DNA of 51,208 bases from the NCBI GenBank assembly GCA_003551435.1, contig PUMQ01000006.1, positions 1 through 51,208 of the forward strand, read 5' to 3'. Below the pieces are notes generated by a model. The model saw only the letters and a program-made list of their open reading frames with translations, did no database searches and was not told where the DNA came from. Every line of letters starts with the position of its first letter. Within the stretch, counting starts at the first letter, position 1. Shown here in pieces: positions 38,428 to 47,700 of this stretch. The DNA is from Candidatus Nealsoniibacteriota bacterium. GTDB taxonomy: Bacteria > Patescibacteriota > Minisyncoccia > Minisyncoccales > PWPS01. The translations under genes were made by a program, and so were the position numbers.

Positions 38428-40851
38428 TTATACGACAAAATTAATTAGCTTGTCTTTTAAAAAGATTATCTTTTTAATTTTTTCCTCTTTGGTCCACTTT
38501 TTCACCTTTTTACTTTGGAGAGCTTTCTTTTTTACATCCTTTTCGTCTGCCCCGGCAGGCATTTTCAACGTATCTCTCGCTTTTCCGTTTATCTGTACAA
38601 CCACCGTCACCTCTTCTTCTTTGGCCAGCTCTTTATCAAACTTCGGCCAGGGTTGTTTGAGAACTGATGGCTCGCCTCCTATTTTCTCCCAAAGCTCTTC
38701 TGCAAAATGAGGAGCGAAAGGAGCCAGAAGTTTTATAAAATCGGAAAAAATTCCCTTCGGAACTTCTTCTAGTTTTTTCATTTCGTTGTTTAAAATCATC
38801 AGGCTGCTTATAGCCGTGTTAAACTTGAAGCTTTCCAGATCCTCTGTAACTTTTTTAATCGTTTTGTGAAGAAGGGTTTTTATTTCCCGGGAGGGTTCTT
38901 GTTTCCCCGTTTTCTTTGCCGTTTCCCCCACCTTTTCCAAAAATCTTTTCATCCCGTTTACCCCGTCTTCGCTCCAAGAAACCCTGTCTTCAAAACCTCC
39001 CAAAAACATCTCATAAAGGCGAAGCACGTCCGCACCGTCTCTTTTTATTACCTCATCAGGGGAGATAACGTTTCCCTTGGATTTGGACATCTTTATTCCC
39101 CCTTCGCCCATGATAAGCCCCTGGTTTTTAAGTTCTAAAAAAGGTTCTTTTGTAAAAACAACTCCTATGTCATATAAAAATTTATGCCAAAAACGGGCAT
39201 AAAGCAAGTGCAACACAGCGTGTTCCGCTCCTCCTACATACAGATCAACCGGAAGCCATTTCTTAAAACTTTCTTTGTAAAGAGAGGCCGGAAAATTTAG
39301 ACTCTTTGAGTCTCCCTTCATAATAAAAGCAAGGTAGTACCAGCAAGAACCGGCCCACTGGGGCATAGTGTTTGTTTCCCTCTTTCCTTTTCCTTTACAC
39401 TTCGGGCATTCCGTATTAACAAAGCTCTCTATTCCGGCAAGAGGAGACTCTCCCGTACCGGTGGGTTCGTACCGCTCAGTTTCGGGAAGATCCAAGGGAA
39501 GATCTTTTTCTTCAAGAGGAACAATTCCGCACTCCTTGCAGTGAACAAGAGGTATCGGTTCTCCCCAGTATCTTTGCCTTGAAAAAACCCAGTCTCCGAG
39601 CTTGTAGTTGACCGCTCTCTTTCCTTTTTTTTCTTTCTCCAACTCCTCTAAAACCTTCTCTCTTCCTTCCTCCGAGCTCATTCCGGAAAACTTTCCTGAA
39701 TTCACCATCTTTCCTTCTCCGGTAAACGGAATTTCTCCTCCTTCTATAACTTTCCTTACTTCAAGCCCGTGTTTTTCTGCCATTTCGTAGTCTCTTTCAT
39801 CATGGGCGGGAACAGACATAATGCTTCCTTTCCCGTAAAATCCGAGTACGTAATCGGCCACCCACACAGGTATCTCTTCCTTGTTTGCAGGATTTACCGC
39901 CTTTATTCCTTTTATTTCCACCCCCGTTTTCTCTTTCGCCAAATCCGTTCTTTCCAGTTCCGATTTTTTTCTCGCCTCTTTAATATATTTTTCTATCTCC
40001 TTTTTATTTTCCACCTCAACTTCTCCTTCCATTATCTTTTTAACCAAAAAGTGCTCCGGGGCAAGAACCAAAAAGGTGGCACCAAAAAGGGTGTCTGTCC
40101 TTGTAGTAAATACTTCCACCGTAAATGGGGTACGGGAAACCGAGAATCTGATTACCGCCCCTTCCGACCTCCCTATCCAGTTTCTTTGCATCTCCTTTAT
40201 CGGCTCGGGCCAGTTGAGCTCTTCTAAATCCTCAAGCAGCCTGTCCGCATAAGCGGTTATCTTTAAAACCCACTGCCTTATGTCCTTTTTCTCCACCTTA
40301 GCGCTGCACCTGTCACAAAGCCCGTTTACCACTTCTTCGTTAGCAAGCCCCGTTTTGCAAGAAGGACACCAGTTAATAGGCCTTGTGTCTTCATAGGCCA
40401 ACCCTTTTTTAAAAAGTTGAAGAAATATCCACTGAGTCCATTTGTAATACTCCTTGTCGGTAGTGTTTATCTCTCTCTCCCAGTCGTAAGAAAAACCTAT
40501 TGATTTTAGCTGTTTCTTGAAATGCTTTATGTTCTCTTCTACCGTATTTTTCGGATGGATTCCCGTTTTTATGGCATAGTTCTCCGCCGGCAAACCGAAA
40601 GCATCCCAGCCCATGGGATGCAACACGTTATAGCCCTTCATTCTTTTAAAATGGGAAAACGTGTCAGTAGCTACATAACCTCTGGGATGGCCTACGTGCA
40701 AACCCTCCCCCGAAGGATAAGGAAACATGTCAAGGCAGTAGAATTTGGGCTTCTTTGAGTCTTTCTCCGTTTTAAACACTTTTTCTTTTTCCCAATAGTC
40801 CTGCCACTTTTTTTCAATTTTACTTGGACTGTATCTTTCCATAAGGGTCAT
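38428..40851 (-). CDS. leuS: Leucyl-tRNA synthetase
   Basis: Class I aminoacyl-tRNA synthetase charging tRNA-Leu. HIGH-type motif HVGHPRGY at residues 52-58 and KMSKSKGNVIS are present, with the CP1 editing domain between them (the TRTDTLFGATF and AHDERDYEMAEKHG motifs) and a C-terminal tRNA-binding domain. At 807 aa it is complete. Zinc-type cysteines (CPSCKTGLANEEV, CDRCSAK) are visible. The ATG at 40851 is used; the second ATG at 40842 is also possible. It heads a probable long transcript leading to korA, korB, and onwards. Confidence 0.97.
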   Translation of the reverse strand: MTLMERYSPSKIEKKWQDYWEKEKVFKTEKDSKKPKFYCLDMFPYPSGEGLHVGHPRGYVATDTFSHFKRMKGYNVLHPMGWDAFGLPAENYAIKTGIHPKNTVEENIKHFKKQLKSIGFSYDWEREINTTDKEYYKWTQWIFLQLFKKGLAYEDTRPINWCPSCKTGLANEEVVNGLCDRCSAKVEKKDIRQWVLKITAYADRLLEDLEELNWPEPIKEMQRNWIGRSEGAVIRFSVSRTPFTVEVFTTRTDTLFGATFLVLAPEHFLVKKIMEGEVEVENKKEIEKYIKEARKKSELERTDLAKEKTGVEIKGIKAVNPANKEEIPVWVADYVLGFYGKGSIMSVPAHDERDYEMAEKHGLEVRKVIEGGEIPFTGEGKMVNSGKFSGMSSEEGREKVLEELEKEKKGKRAVNYKLGDWVFSRQRYWGEPIPLVHCKECGIVPLEEKDLPLDLPETERYEPTGTGESPLAGIESFVNTECPKCKGKGKRETNTMPQWAGSCWYYLAFIMKGDSKSLNFPASLYKESFKKWLPVDLYVGGAEHAVLHLLYARFWHKFLYDIGVVFTKEPFLELKNQGLIMGEGGIKMSKSKGNVISPDEVIKRDGADVLRLYEMFLGGFEDRVSWSEDGVNGMKRFLEKVGETAKKTGKQEPSREIKTLLHKTIKKVTEDLESFKFNTAISSLMILNNEMKKLEEVPKGIFSDFIKLLAPFAPHFAEELWEKIGGEPSVLKQPWPKFDKELAKEEEVTVVVQINGKARDTLKMPAGADEKDVKKKALQSKKVKKWTKEEKIKKIIFLKDKLINFVV

Positions 40852-40911
40852 TTTACAAAGAAAACCCTTTTATTGCAAATTTCTTCGAGAGAACCCTCAA
40901 GCATTTTTTGG

Positions 40912-41655
40912 CTAAAGTTTAAATAGATTTACTGCGTTTCGCGTCGTAACTTTTGCCACCTCTTTTACGCTTATTCTTTTTATCCTTGCTATCTCTTTGG
41001 CAATATATTTTACAAATAAAGGTTCGTTGCGCTCTGTTTTTGCTTCGGGCGGAGTTAAAAACGGACAATCAGTTTCAAGGAGTATTCTTTCTAACGGTGT
41101 TTCTCTTATCTCTTTTTCTAAATTCATTTTGAAAATAATTCCGTTAAACCCGATATAAAAGCCCATTTCTAAATACTCTTTCAGTTCCTTTTCTCCTCCC
41201 GTAAAGCAATGAATCACTCCTTTCGACGTAGAATTTGAAATTAATTCTATGAGTTCTTCGTGTGCCTTTCGGCAGTGCAAAATAAGCGGTAAACCGCTCT
41301 TTTCTGCCAGTTGTATGTGTTTTAAAAAAACCTGTCTTTGTTTTTCCATGTTTTTCCCTTGGAGGTCCAGCCCTGTTTCTCCGATAGCAACAACAACAGA
41401 GCTTCTTGCCAAATTTTCGTATTCAGGCAACAGGTTTTCAAAATCCTCTTTTTCCACGTAAAGCGGGTGCAAGCCAATAGAAGAGTAAACTCCCTTCTTA
41501 TGTTTCTTAGAGATTTCTGCCACTTTTTTGCTCTCGTTAATATCCGTTCCTACATTGATCATAAAAACTCCTTCCTCTAAAGAGTTTCTTATGACTTTTT
41601 CTCTGTCCTTGTCGTAGTCTTTAAAGTTTAGATGCGCGTGCGTATCAAAAAGCAT
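40912..41655 (-). CDS. tatD: TatD-family metal-dependent DNase
   Basis: TatD proteins are TIM-barrel metal hydrolases with 3'-5' DNase activity. Metal-ligand motifs are DTHAHLNF (start), GETGLDLQG and LILHCRKAHEE, then the VIHCFTGG and LLETDCPFLTP segments. I start at the ATG at 41655 (247 aa), because DTHAHL must lie at the N-terminus; an upstream extension overlaps the next gene. It lies 60 nt upstream of leuS. Confidence 0.94.
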   Translation of the reverse strand: MLFDTHAHLNFKDYDKDREKVIRNSLEEGVFMINVGTDINESKKVAEISKKHKKGVYSSIGLHPLYVEKEDFENLLPEYENLARSSVVVAIGETGLDLQGKNMEKQRQVFLKHIQLAEKSGLPLILHCRKAHEELIELISNSTSKGVIHCFTGGEKELKEYLEMGFYIGFNGIIFKMNLEKEIRETPLERILLETDCPFLTPPEAKTERNEPLFVKYIAKEIARIKRISVKEVAKVTTRNAVNLFKL

Positions 41656-41687
41656 AGGGTCGTTATTGTTTAGGGCGCCCTTTTGTG

Positions 41688-43595
41688 TTACATCCGGCTT
41701 TGCACCTCTTCCCACCTTTCTTCTATGTCCTTTTTTAGCTCTTCATTTTCCATTTTACACGCCAAACCGGCCGCCGCTCTGTAAGAATGCTCAAGGCGCG
41801 GCTCTAAATTTATAAATTCCTCAATAATTTCAATTGCTTTTTCAAAATTGCCTCTTCCAACTTCCACTTCCGCCAAAAAGTACAAGGGCCGGGGATTCCT
41901 GGGACTTATAGCGCTTGCCTTTAGCAGAGCTTTTTCCGCCTCCTCAATGTTTCCTTGCGCGGCAAAGTAGCGCGCTTTCTCCATCACTATTAAAAAGTCA
42001 TTGGAAGGGCTTTCTTCTCTCAACTCTTCGGCAAAAAAATCAATCACTTCTTTTCTTTCTTCTTTGCTAACCCAAAATGCACGTTCAAGATAATAGCGCG
42101 CGCTTCTTGATAAAACATACCTCGCATTGCCTCTGTCAAAATCAGAGAGGTTTATAACAGCCCTGCTAACTTTAATTCTCATTTCCGGGTCTTCCTCCAC
42201 AAGTGCCCACGTTAAAAAATAATTCGCCCTTATCGGCTTGTAAAATCCGTTGCAGATAAGAAATCCGCTCAAAACCGCGACTACTGCCATTATCAAGGGC
42301 AGCTTAAGTCTTCCGCATATTTGCGGTTTTATTTCTTTACTATGAGAATAAAAATTGACAAACCCGAAAAATAAAAAGAGCATAATCATGCTACTATAAG
42401 TGTCATACACCGTGAGTTGCTGGGCAAAGTAGGCAGTAATCATGGCCGTAAAAACCGCCGGAGCGTAAAATCCAACCCTTTTCTTTCTATAACTTCTCCA
42501 GAGCAAAACCAAGCTCCCCATGATAAGAGACAAGTGGGCCAGAAGCCCCATAATTCCGGTAGAGGCAAGTTTTTCGTATATTACGTTGTGCGGATCTCTG
42601 CTCCAAATTCCCGGCCTGTCAGAGCCACTGCTTACCAAAAGCTCCGCATCGTAGTGCCTGAAAAATACATGCTGAAAGCTGTTAAGCCCCCACCCTAAAA
42701 TAGGTCTTTCTCTAAATCCTTTCACGGACTGCTCCCAGAAAATATAGCGCATACCGCTGCTTGCTTCGTGAAATCCGGTCCGCAGACTGCTTTCCGCTCT
42801 TCCCAAAGGCCCTTCAAAGAGTCCTCCTCTTACCGGGTGAAATACCAAAAACGAGGCAAAAACAACCAAAGAAACACTGATCCCTAAAACAGCTTTTCCT
42901 ATCTTGCGGATGTTTTCTTTTTCCGCTTTAAAAGCAAGCCACAGCAAAAAAAAGAGAGCCAGTCCTCCTAAAGATCCCGCCAAAGCGGCCATGGAATTAA
43001 AAAAGTACATTAAGGCAATCATCGGCACCGCCCCTCCAAGATAAATCCACTCCTTTTTTTTAAAGGCCAAATAAACGGCAAGAAATACGGTGAAAATAAG
43101 GTAGGTTCCCATAAAAGAAGTGTTTCCCATAAGAGACCCTCTTCTGGGAAATTCCAAGACTTCAAAAATCTGCAGATACCCTACAAGGGTGACAATAAGC
43201 CCTACTCCTACACAAAAAGAAAAGAGCTTTTCCCACTCTCTTTGATTTTGAATTACGCAAGACAAGACAAGAAAAAACCCGATAAGACACAAATAAAGAA
43301 GCAGACCGTTCATATCTCTCGCCCCGCCCCAAAAAGAATCCGCCATATCAAAGCTAAAGACGGTAGACAAAGCCAAAACTCCGGCATATATTCCGGCTAT
43401 AATAACCATGGGCCCGTACCTAAAAGTTCCGCCTTTAAATAAAAAATAAGCAAACAAAAAGAAGATAATTCCTGCCAAAAGGAAAAATATTGCCGCCTTA
43501 GAGCCAGCCTCCGTATACCCTACAATCCCGGGCAAATAAAAAAGCGGAATGAGAAAAACCACATAGATCAATTTTCGGAGTATATTACGAACCAT
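41688..43595 (-). CDS. O-antigen ligase-like membrane protein with C-terminal TPRs
   Basis: A 635-aa polytopic membrane protein with ten or more hydrophobic helices in residues 1 to about 470, and a Wzy_C-type region with the GWGLNSFQHVF and RDPHNVIYEKLASTGIMGLL motifs. This family transfers polyprenyl-linked glycans to lipid A or, in PglL/TfpW-type members, to pilins. The last roughly 150 residues form a soluble domain with TPR-like repeats (NIEEAEKALLKASAISPRNP and RGNFEKAIEIIEEFINLEP). Its place directly after two pilin genes hints at pilin glycosylation, but this cannot be settled from sequence. Confidence 0.82.
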   Translation of the reverse strand: MVRNILRKLIYVVFLIPLFYLPGIVGYTEAGSKAAIFFLLAGIIFFLFAYFLFKGGTFRYGPMVIIAGIYAGVLALSTVFSFDMADSFWGGARDMNGLLLYLCLIGFFLVLSCVIQNQREWEKLFSFCVGVGLIVTLVGYLQIFEVLEFPRRGSLMGNTSFMGTYLIFTVFLAVYLAFKKKEWIYLGGAVPMIALMYFFNSMAALAGSLGGLALFFLLWLAFKAEKENIRKIGKAVLGISVSLVVFASFLVFHPVRGGLFEGPLGRAESSLRTGFHEASSGMRYIFWEQSVKGFRERPILGWGLNSFQHVFFRHYDAELLVSSGSDRPGIWSRDPHNVIYEKLASTGIMGLLAHLSLIMGSLVLLWRSYRKKRVGFYAPAVFTAMITAYFAQQLTVYDTYSSMIMLFLFFGFVNFYSHSKEIKPQICGRLKLPLIMAVVAVLSGFLICNGFYKPIRANYFLTWALVEEDPEMRIKVSRAVINLSDFDRGNARYVLSRSARYYLERAFWVSKEERKEVIDFFAEELREESPSNDFLIVMEKARYFAAQGNIEEAEKALLKASAISPRNPRPLYFLAEVEVGRGNFEKAIEIIEEFINLEPRLEHSYRAAAGLACKMENEELKKDIEERWEEVQSRM

Positions 43596-43640
43596 TATAT
43601 ATTTGTTTTATACACTCTCCTGCTTTTCGCTTTATTTTAC

Positions 43641-43672
43641 AAAAAACCGGGAAAAGACACAATCTTTCCCCG
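43641..43672 (-). terminator. Strong terminator after pilin 1
   Basis: Minus-strand stem CGGGGAAAGA/TCTTTTCCCG (10 pairs, one G-U) with a TTGTG loop followed by TTTTTT. It lies between the pilin gene at 43747 and the ligase gene, so the ligase probably uses another promoter or readthrough. Confidence 0.82.
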
Positions 43673-43746
43673 ATTTTGTTTTGCTTTTAAAATTAAACTC
43701 CCGACACCAATTGCGTCAAAAAATTACCCAACAGGTCTGCAAAATT

Positions 43747-44127
43747 CTAAAAAGTAATTACCAGGCAACCATCTTCACCTAAATCCTCCGCTCCGGCATA
43801 GTTAACACAAGGAGTTGTCTCTGTAACCACCACGCGTCCCCCCGGCTCGGTAAAAGTAAATGTGTAACCTCCTCCGAGCGGATGATTCGGTTCACTAATA
43901 GCAAGGTCATCAAAATCCTCCGGATTTTCCGCATGATCCACTACATAACTGTAAGCGGAAGTCGAGATTGCACTCATTTGAGATCTTATGGTCGCATCTC
44001 TTGCTCTGTCGAGCTGTTCTCCCGGAGCAATGGCCACAATAATAGCGGCAGCGAGAATAGCGACAATGGCAATAACTATAAGAAGCTCAATGAGCGTAAA
44101 ACCCCCTTCTTTATTTTTCACGTGCAT
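43747..44127 (-). CDS. Type IV pilin-like protein (pilin 1)
   Basis: A prepilin with a short leader (MHVKNKEGG) cut before the F of GFTLIELLIVIAIVAILAAA, the class III/IV-pilin N-methylation signature. The conserved glutamate at +5 is present. After the hydrophobic helix there is a soluble domain of about 90 residues with two cysteines near the end (CVNYAGAEDLGEDGC), a possible D-region disulfide. I start at the ATG at 44127 (126 aa). It has its own promoter and a strong terminator, so it can be expressed at a high level; it may be the major pilin. Confidence 0.9.
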   Translation of the reverse strand: MHVKNKEGGFTLIELLIVIAIVAILAAAIIVAIAPGEQLDRARDATIRSQMSAISTSAYSYVVDHAENPEDFDDLAISEPNHPLGGGYTFTFTEPGGRVVVTETTPCVNYAGAEDLGEDGCLVITF

Positions 44128-44190
44128 AATACTTTGCAAATTTTTTAATACGTTTAACTAATAAACATTATAATCGACCTGTATTTCCTC

Positions 44191-44219
44191 ATTCTATTTA
44201 ACTTTTTAATTTTAGTCAA
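44191..44219 (-). promoter_or_regulatory. Promoter of pilin 1
   Basis: TTGACT at 44214-44219 and TAGAAT at 44191-44196 with a 17-nt spacer on the minus strand. The same -35/-10 pair with 16-nt spacing precedes pilin 2. Confidence 0.78.
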
Positions 44220-44246
44220 GAGAATGGGCCATTATTTTTCCTTTAA

Positions 44247-44747
44247 CTAATAAAGCCTTCCTTCCGGATACCACTCGCTTTCTTCTGCCGGCGGCCTTAT
44301 TCTTAATCTGGTAACCCCGCCCGATTCTTCCGGCTTAAGCTGATAAAAAGTCCTAAGATGAGGGTCCGCCGGAGGACTTTCTCCCAAACCAACCGCCACA
44401 GAGCAGTCCGAGTTAAACTCATACCAGTCTCCGGTTGCTATAACCGTGCACCCGGTACAATCTCCTTCGGTAAAAAAATCTTCTATGGAAGCGCATTTAT
44501 CATCTTCGGCCACCGTCATATGAAAAGCGGTTCCTACAGACACCATGTGGGAAGCTCTTGTTGATTCTCTTGCAAGAAGTAGTCTCTCCCCCGGGGTGAT
44601 AATAACTATTACCGCCGCCGCCAAAATAGAAATGATACCGATAACTATCAAAAGCTCAATTAACGTAAAGCCCTTCCTGGTAATTTCTTTATCAAAATCA
44701 GCAAGCTTTTCCTTGTCTTTTTTATTATTTTTTCCCGCTATTCTCAT
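44247..44747 (-). CDS. Type IV pilin-like protein (pilin 2), long leader
   Basis: A second prepilin, 166 aa, with an unusually long, charged leader of about 26 residues (RIAGKNNKKDKEKLADFDKE and so on) ahead of the KGFTLIELLIVIGIISILAA processing site. The soluble region carries four cysteines (DDKCASIEDFFTEGDCTGC, then FNSDCSVAV), suggesting two disulfides, and is rich in acidic residues. It shares the TPGERLLLARE style region with pilin 1 (APGEQLDRARD), indicating a paralogous pair. It has its own promoter overlapping the end of the PilM gene. Confidence 0.88.
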   Translation of the reverse strand: MRIAGKNNKKDKEKLADFDKEITRKGFTLIELLIVIGIISILAAAVIVIITPGERLLLARESTRASHMVSVGTAFHMTVAEDDKCASIEDFFTEGDCTGCTVIATGDWYEFNSDCSVAVGLGESPPADPHLRTFYQLKPEESGGVTRLRIRPPAEESEWYPEGRLY

Positions 44748-44771
44748 AGTTTTCCAACCCGTCTTCCTCCC

Positions 44772-44799
44772 ATTCTAGCGGATTGCCCCTTTTAGTCAA
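44772..44799 (-). promoter_or_regulatory. Promoter of pilin 2
   Basis: TTGACT at 44794-44799 and TAGAAT at 44772-44777 with a 16-nt spacer on the minus strand. The -35 box overlaps the stop codon of the coiled-coil/PilM gene. Confidence 0.72.
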
Positions 44800-47700
44800 C
44801 AATGTAGAGAACAGTGTAAGCGTAATATAAGGAAAGGACAAGGGCGGCAAGCCCCAAAATGGCAAGCCCTACTGCCAAATAACGCACCGTCTTTTTCCTT
44901 TCCTGGTGATATCTTTTCTCTCTCTTTTTTACCTCTTCGGGAAGGAAGTTAAATCCGGAATCAATGGGGTCTTTTTCCATTGCTCTTAGGGCGAGTCCTA
45001 TTGCGTTGGTATAAATGAGAGCTTCTTTTTTGTCCAAGGCTTCCGGAGCTTTTATCTTCTTTAACGGATCACCAATCTCTATTCTTTCTCCCAGCTTATC
45101 TTTAAAGTAGTCCAAAATACCGGGCATTAAAGACGAACCTCCGGCAAGAGTTATACTGCCCACTTCGCTCCCAAACTCTCGCGTATAATAATTTTCAGCA
45201 TCTTTTATTTCCTTTGTTATTTTTTCCAGCGACTCAAGAAGCGGCTTCCTTACTTCTCCTCGTAACCCGCTTAGTTTTTTCTTTTCCTCTGCTTCCTCTT
45301 TTTTAATACCCATTGTTTTGGCAATTTTCTCCGTGAAGTAAGCTCCGCCGAAAGGAATGCTCACGGAAAGCAAAAGTACTTTGTTGTAGAAAACACTAAG
45401 AATGGTAGTGCGGGCGCCAATATCCACAATCATCTCACTTTTATTTTCTCCTTTTTCTTCCACCCTTGCTTCATCTTTTTCTTTCTTTTTTTTCTTTTTC
45501 TTGGGGCTTTCTTTCCTGCCCTCGGAAAGAAGAGCTCTTCCGAGCGAGGCTCCTTCTAAATCCAAAACAATGGGATCAACGTCCAAAGAAGAGAGAAACT
45601 CAACGTACTCTTCTACTGCCTTTTTTTGCACAGCGACACACAGCACCCCTTTTTCTTTTTCTCCCGGAAGAAGAATAGTGTGGTAGTTGAAATACAACTC
45701 TTCCATAGGAGCGGGGATATTAGTTTGTATTTTTTCCGTCACTTTCTTTTTAATATCCTCGTCCTCTTTAATTTTAAACTGTTGGATAAATACTTTTGAT
45801 TCGGGCAAGCTCACTATTCCCTTTATTCTCGCTCCTTTTTCGCTTTCCAAGGGCTTGGGTTTTGTCTTCTTAAAGGCCTCCGTAAGAACGTTTTTTAACT
45901 TTTCTTTTTCTCTTATTTTCCCATGGTAAACAACTCCCTCTTCAAGAACTACGCGTCCGAAAGAATTTACCGCTCCTTTCTTTCCAAACGAAAAGAGCTC
46001 AACCGAATAGTCACTTATGTCCATCGCCGTCAGCAAAGGATCTTTAAGGAAGAAATCCTTGCTTGGCTTAAGAGAAAACGGCTTTTTGGGAGCTTTTTGC
46101 GGAGCTTTTTTCTTTTTTTCTTCCAAAGGTTCCTCTTTCTCTTTTTCCTTTTCCACAAAAGACTTCTCTTCTCTTTCCAGGGGAGGTTTTTTATAGAGCG
46201 ACTGGTAGGTATAAACCTCGTCTTTCTTTCTCCTTTTTGCCGGGCCCCATTTTTCTATCCTTTCTATTTTGCTCCTCAGGCCCTTCTCCCTGTCTGTTAG
46301 CTCGTTATACTTTTTGTTTACCTCTTCAACTTCTTTTTCCACCTCGCTAAATCTTTTCTCCCACTTTTCCTCGGTTTCTTCTTTTATGAGCCGCCTTAAC
46401 TCCTCCTCCATTTCCTTTTTTCTTCTCTTTATTTCTTCTTTCTCCTCGTCGTTTGACGCCGTCTTTTCTTTTTCTTCAAGTTTTTTCTTTTCTTCCTCAA
46501 TGGCTTCTTCCTTCTTTTTGATTTTTTCAAGATGTTTTTCCTTTTCTTCTTCCGCTTTTCTTTGCGCTTCTTCTCGTACTTTCGCCAGTCTTTCTCTCTC
46601 TGCCACAATCCTTTCTATTTCCTTGGAAAGCTCTTCTTTGGACGGCTCACTCGCTCTCTCCCTTATTATTTCTCGTACCACCGTCTGCGGAGCGGGTTGT
46701 GCTGTTTCTTTCCTTTCCTCTGTTTCCACAATATTTTCTCCAAGCTTTTTTTCAAATTTCATTCTTTCTTCTTCAAGCTCTTCAAACTGTTCCCTGAGCC
46801 GCGCTACCTCCTGCAAGTTGCCTTCATCTTCTTCTTCCTTTATTCTTTTCTCCATCTCCCTCCTTTTTTCCAAGGCATCTTGTATTTTTTCTTCCACTTC
46901 TTTTCTTTCTTTATAGATGTCCTTTGTGTCGGTAGCCGGAACTTCTTCTTCCCCTCCCCTTCCTTCCTTTTCGTTTATTTTTCCAAGATACTCGGCAGCT
47001 CTCTCATTTAGAGGCCTTCCTTTCACCGCTCCGAAAAAAGACTTTTCATCATCCGGTTTGTAGCCATCTCTTATTCTTTCAAAACGCGCTCTCGCTTCTC
47101 CGTAATTTCCGGCAAAAAAACTATTTTCCGCCCTTTTAAAAAGGGCTTCCGCTTCACTGTGCTCAAGCTTTATTTCTTTTTCCTCTTCTTTTTTAGTATC
47201 ATAGGGCGCCCTGTAGTGTTCTTCTTTGGGAGCTTCTCTTACTTCCTCTCTTCTTTCGCGAGGCGCCTCCACCTCTCTTAATCTTTCTTTTTCTTTTCTT
47301 ATGCTTTGGCGGACTGATCCGAGCCGGTCTCTTTCATCGTCATACCTTTCTTCTGACATTCTCTCTCTTTTTTTTGCTTCTCCCTGTTCCTCCAATTCTT
47401 TTTCTTTTTGTGCCAGCTTTTCGTACTCTTTCTTTACCCTTTCTTTTATAATGTCAATTTGCTTTTTTTCCTCGGCAAGTTTCTCTTCAACCGCTTTCTC
47501 CACGCTTTCGTCGCTTACCTTCTCCCTCCCGGCCACTTTTGCTTCCATCTCTTTTTCCTTTCTGGCTACCTCTTCTTTTAGAGAGGAGATTTCTTCTTTG
47601 TTGCTTTTTATAATACTAAGGAGGTCGTCCATCTTCTTTTTTAGCTCCTCATCTTCCCTTCCGTCTTTTTTCTCCTCTTTTACCTCCTCTTTTTTCACTT

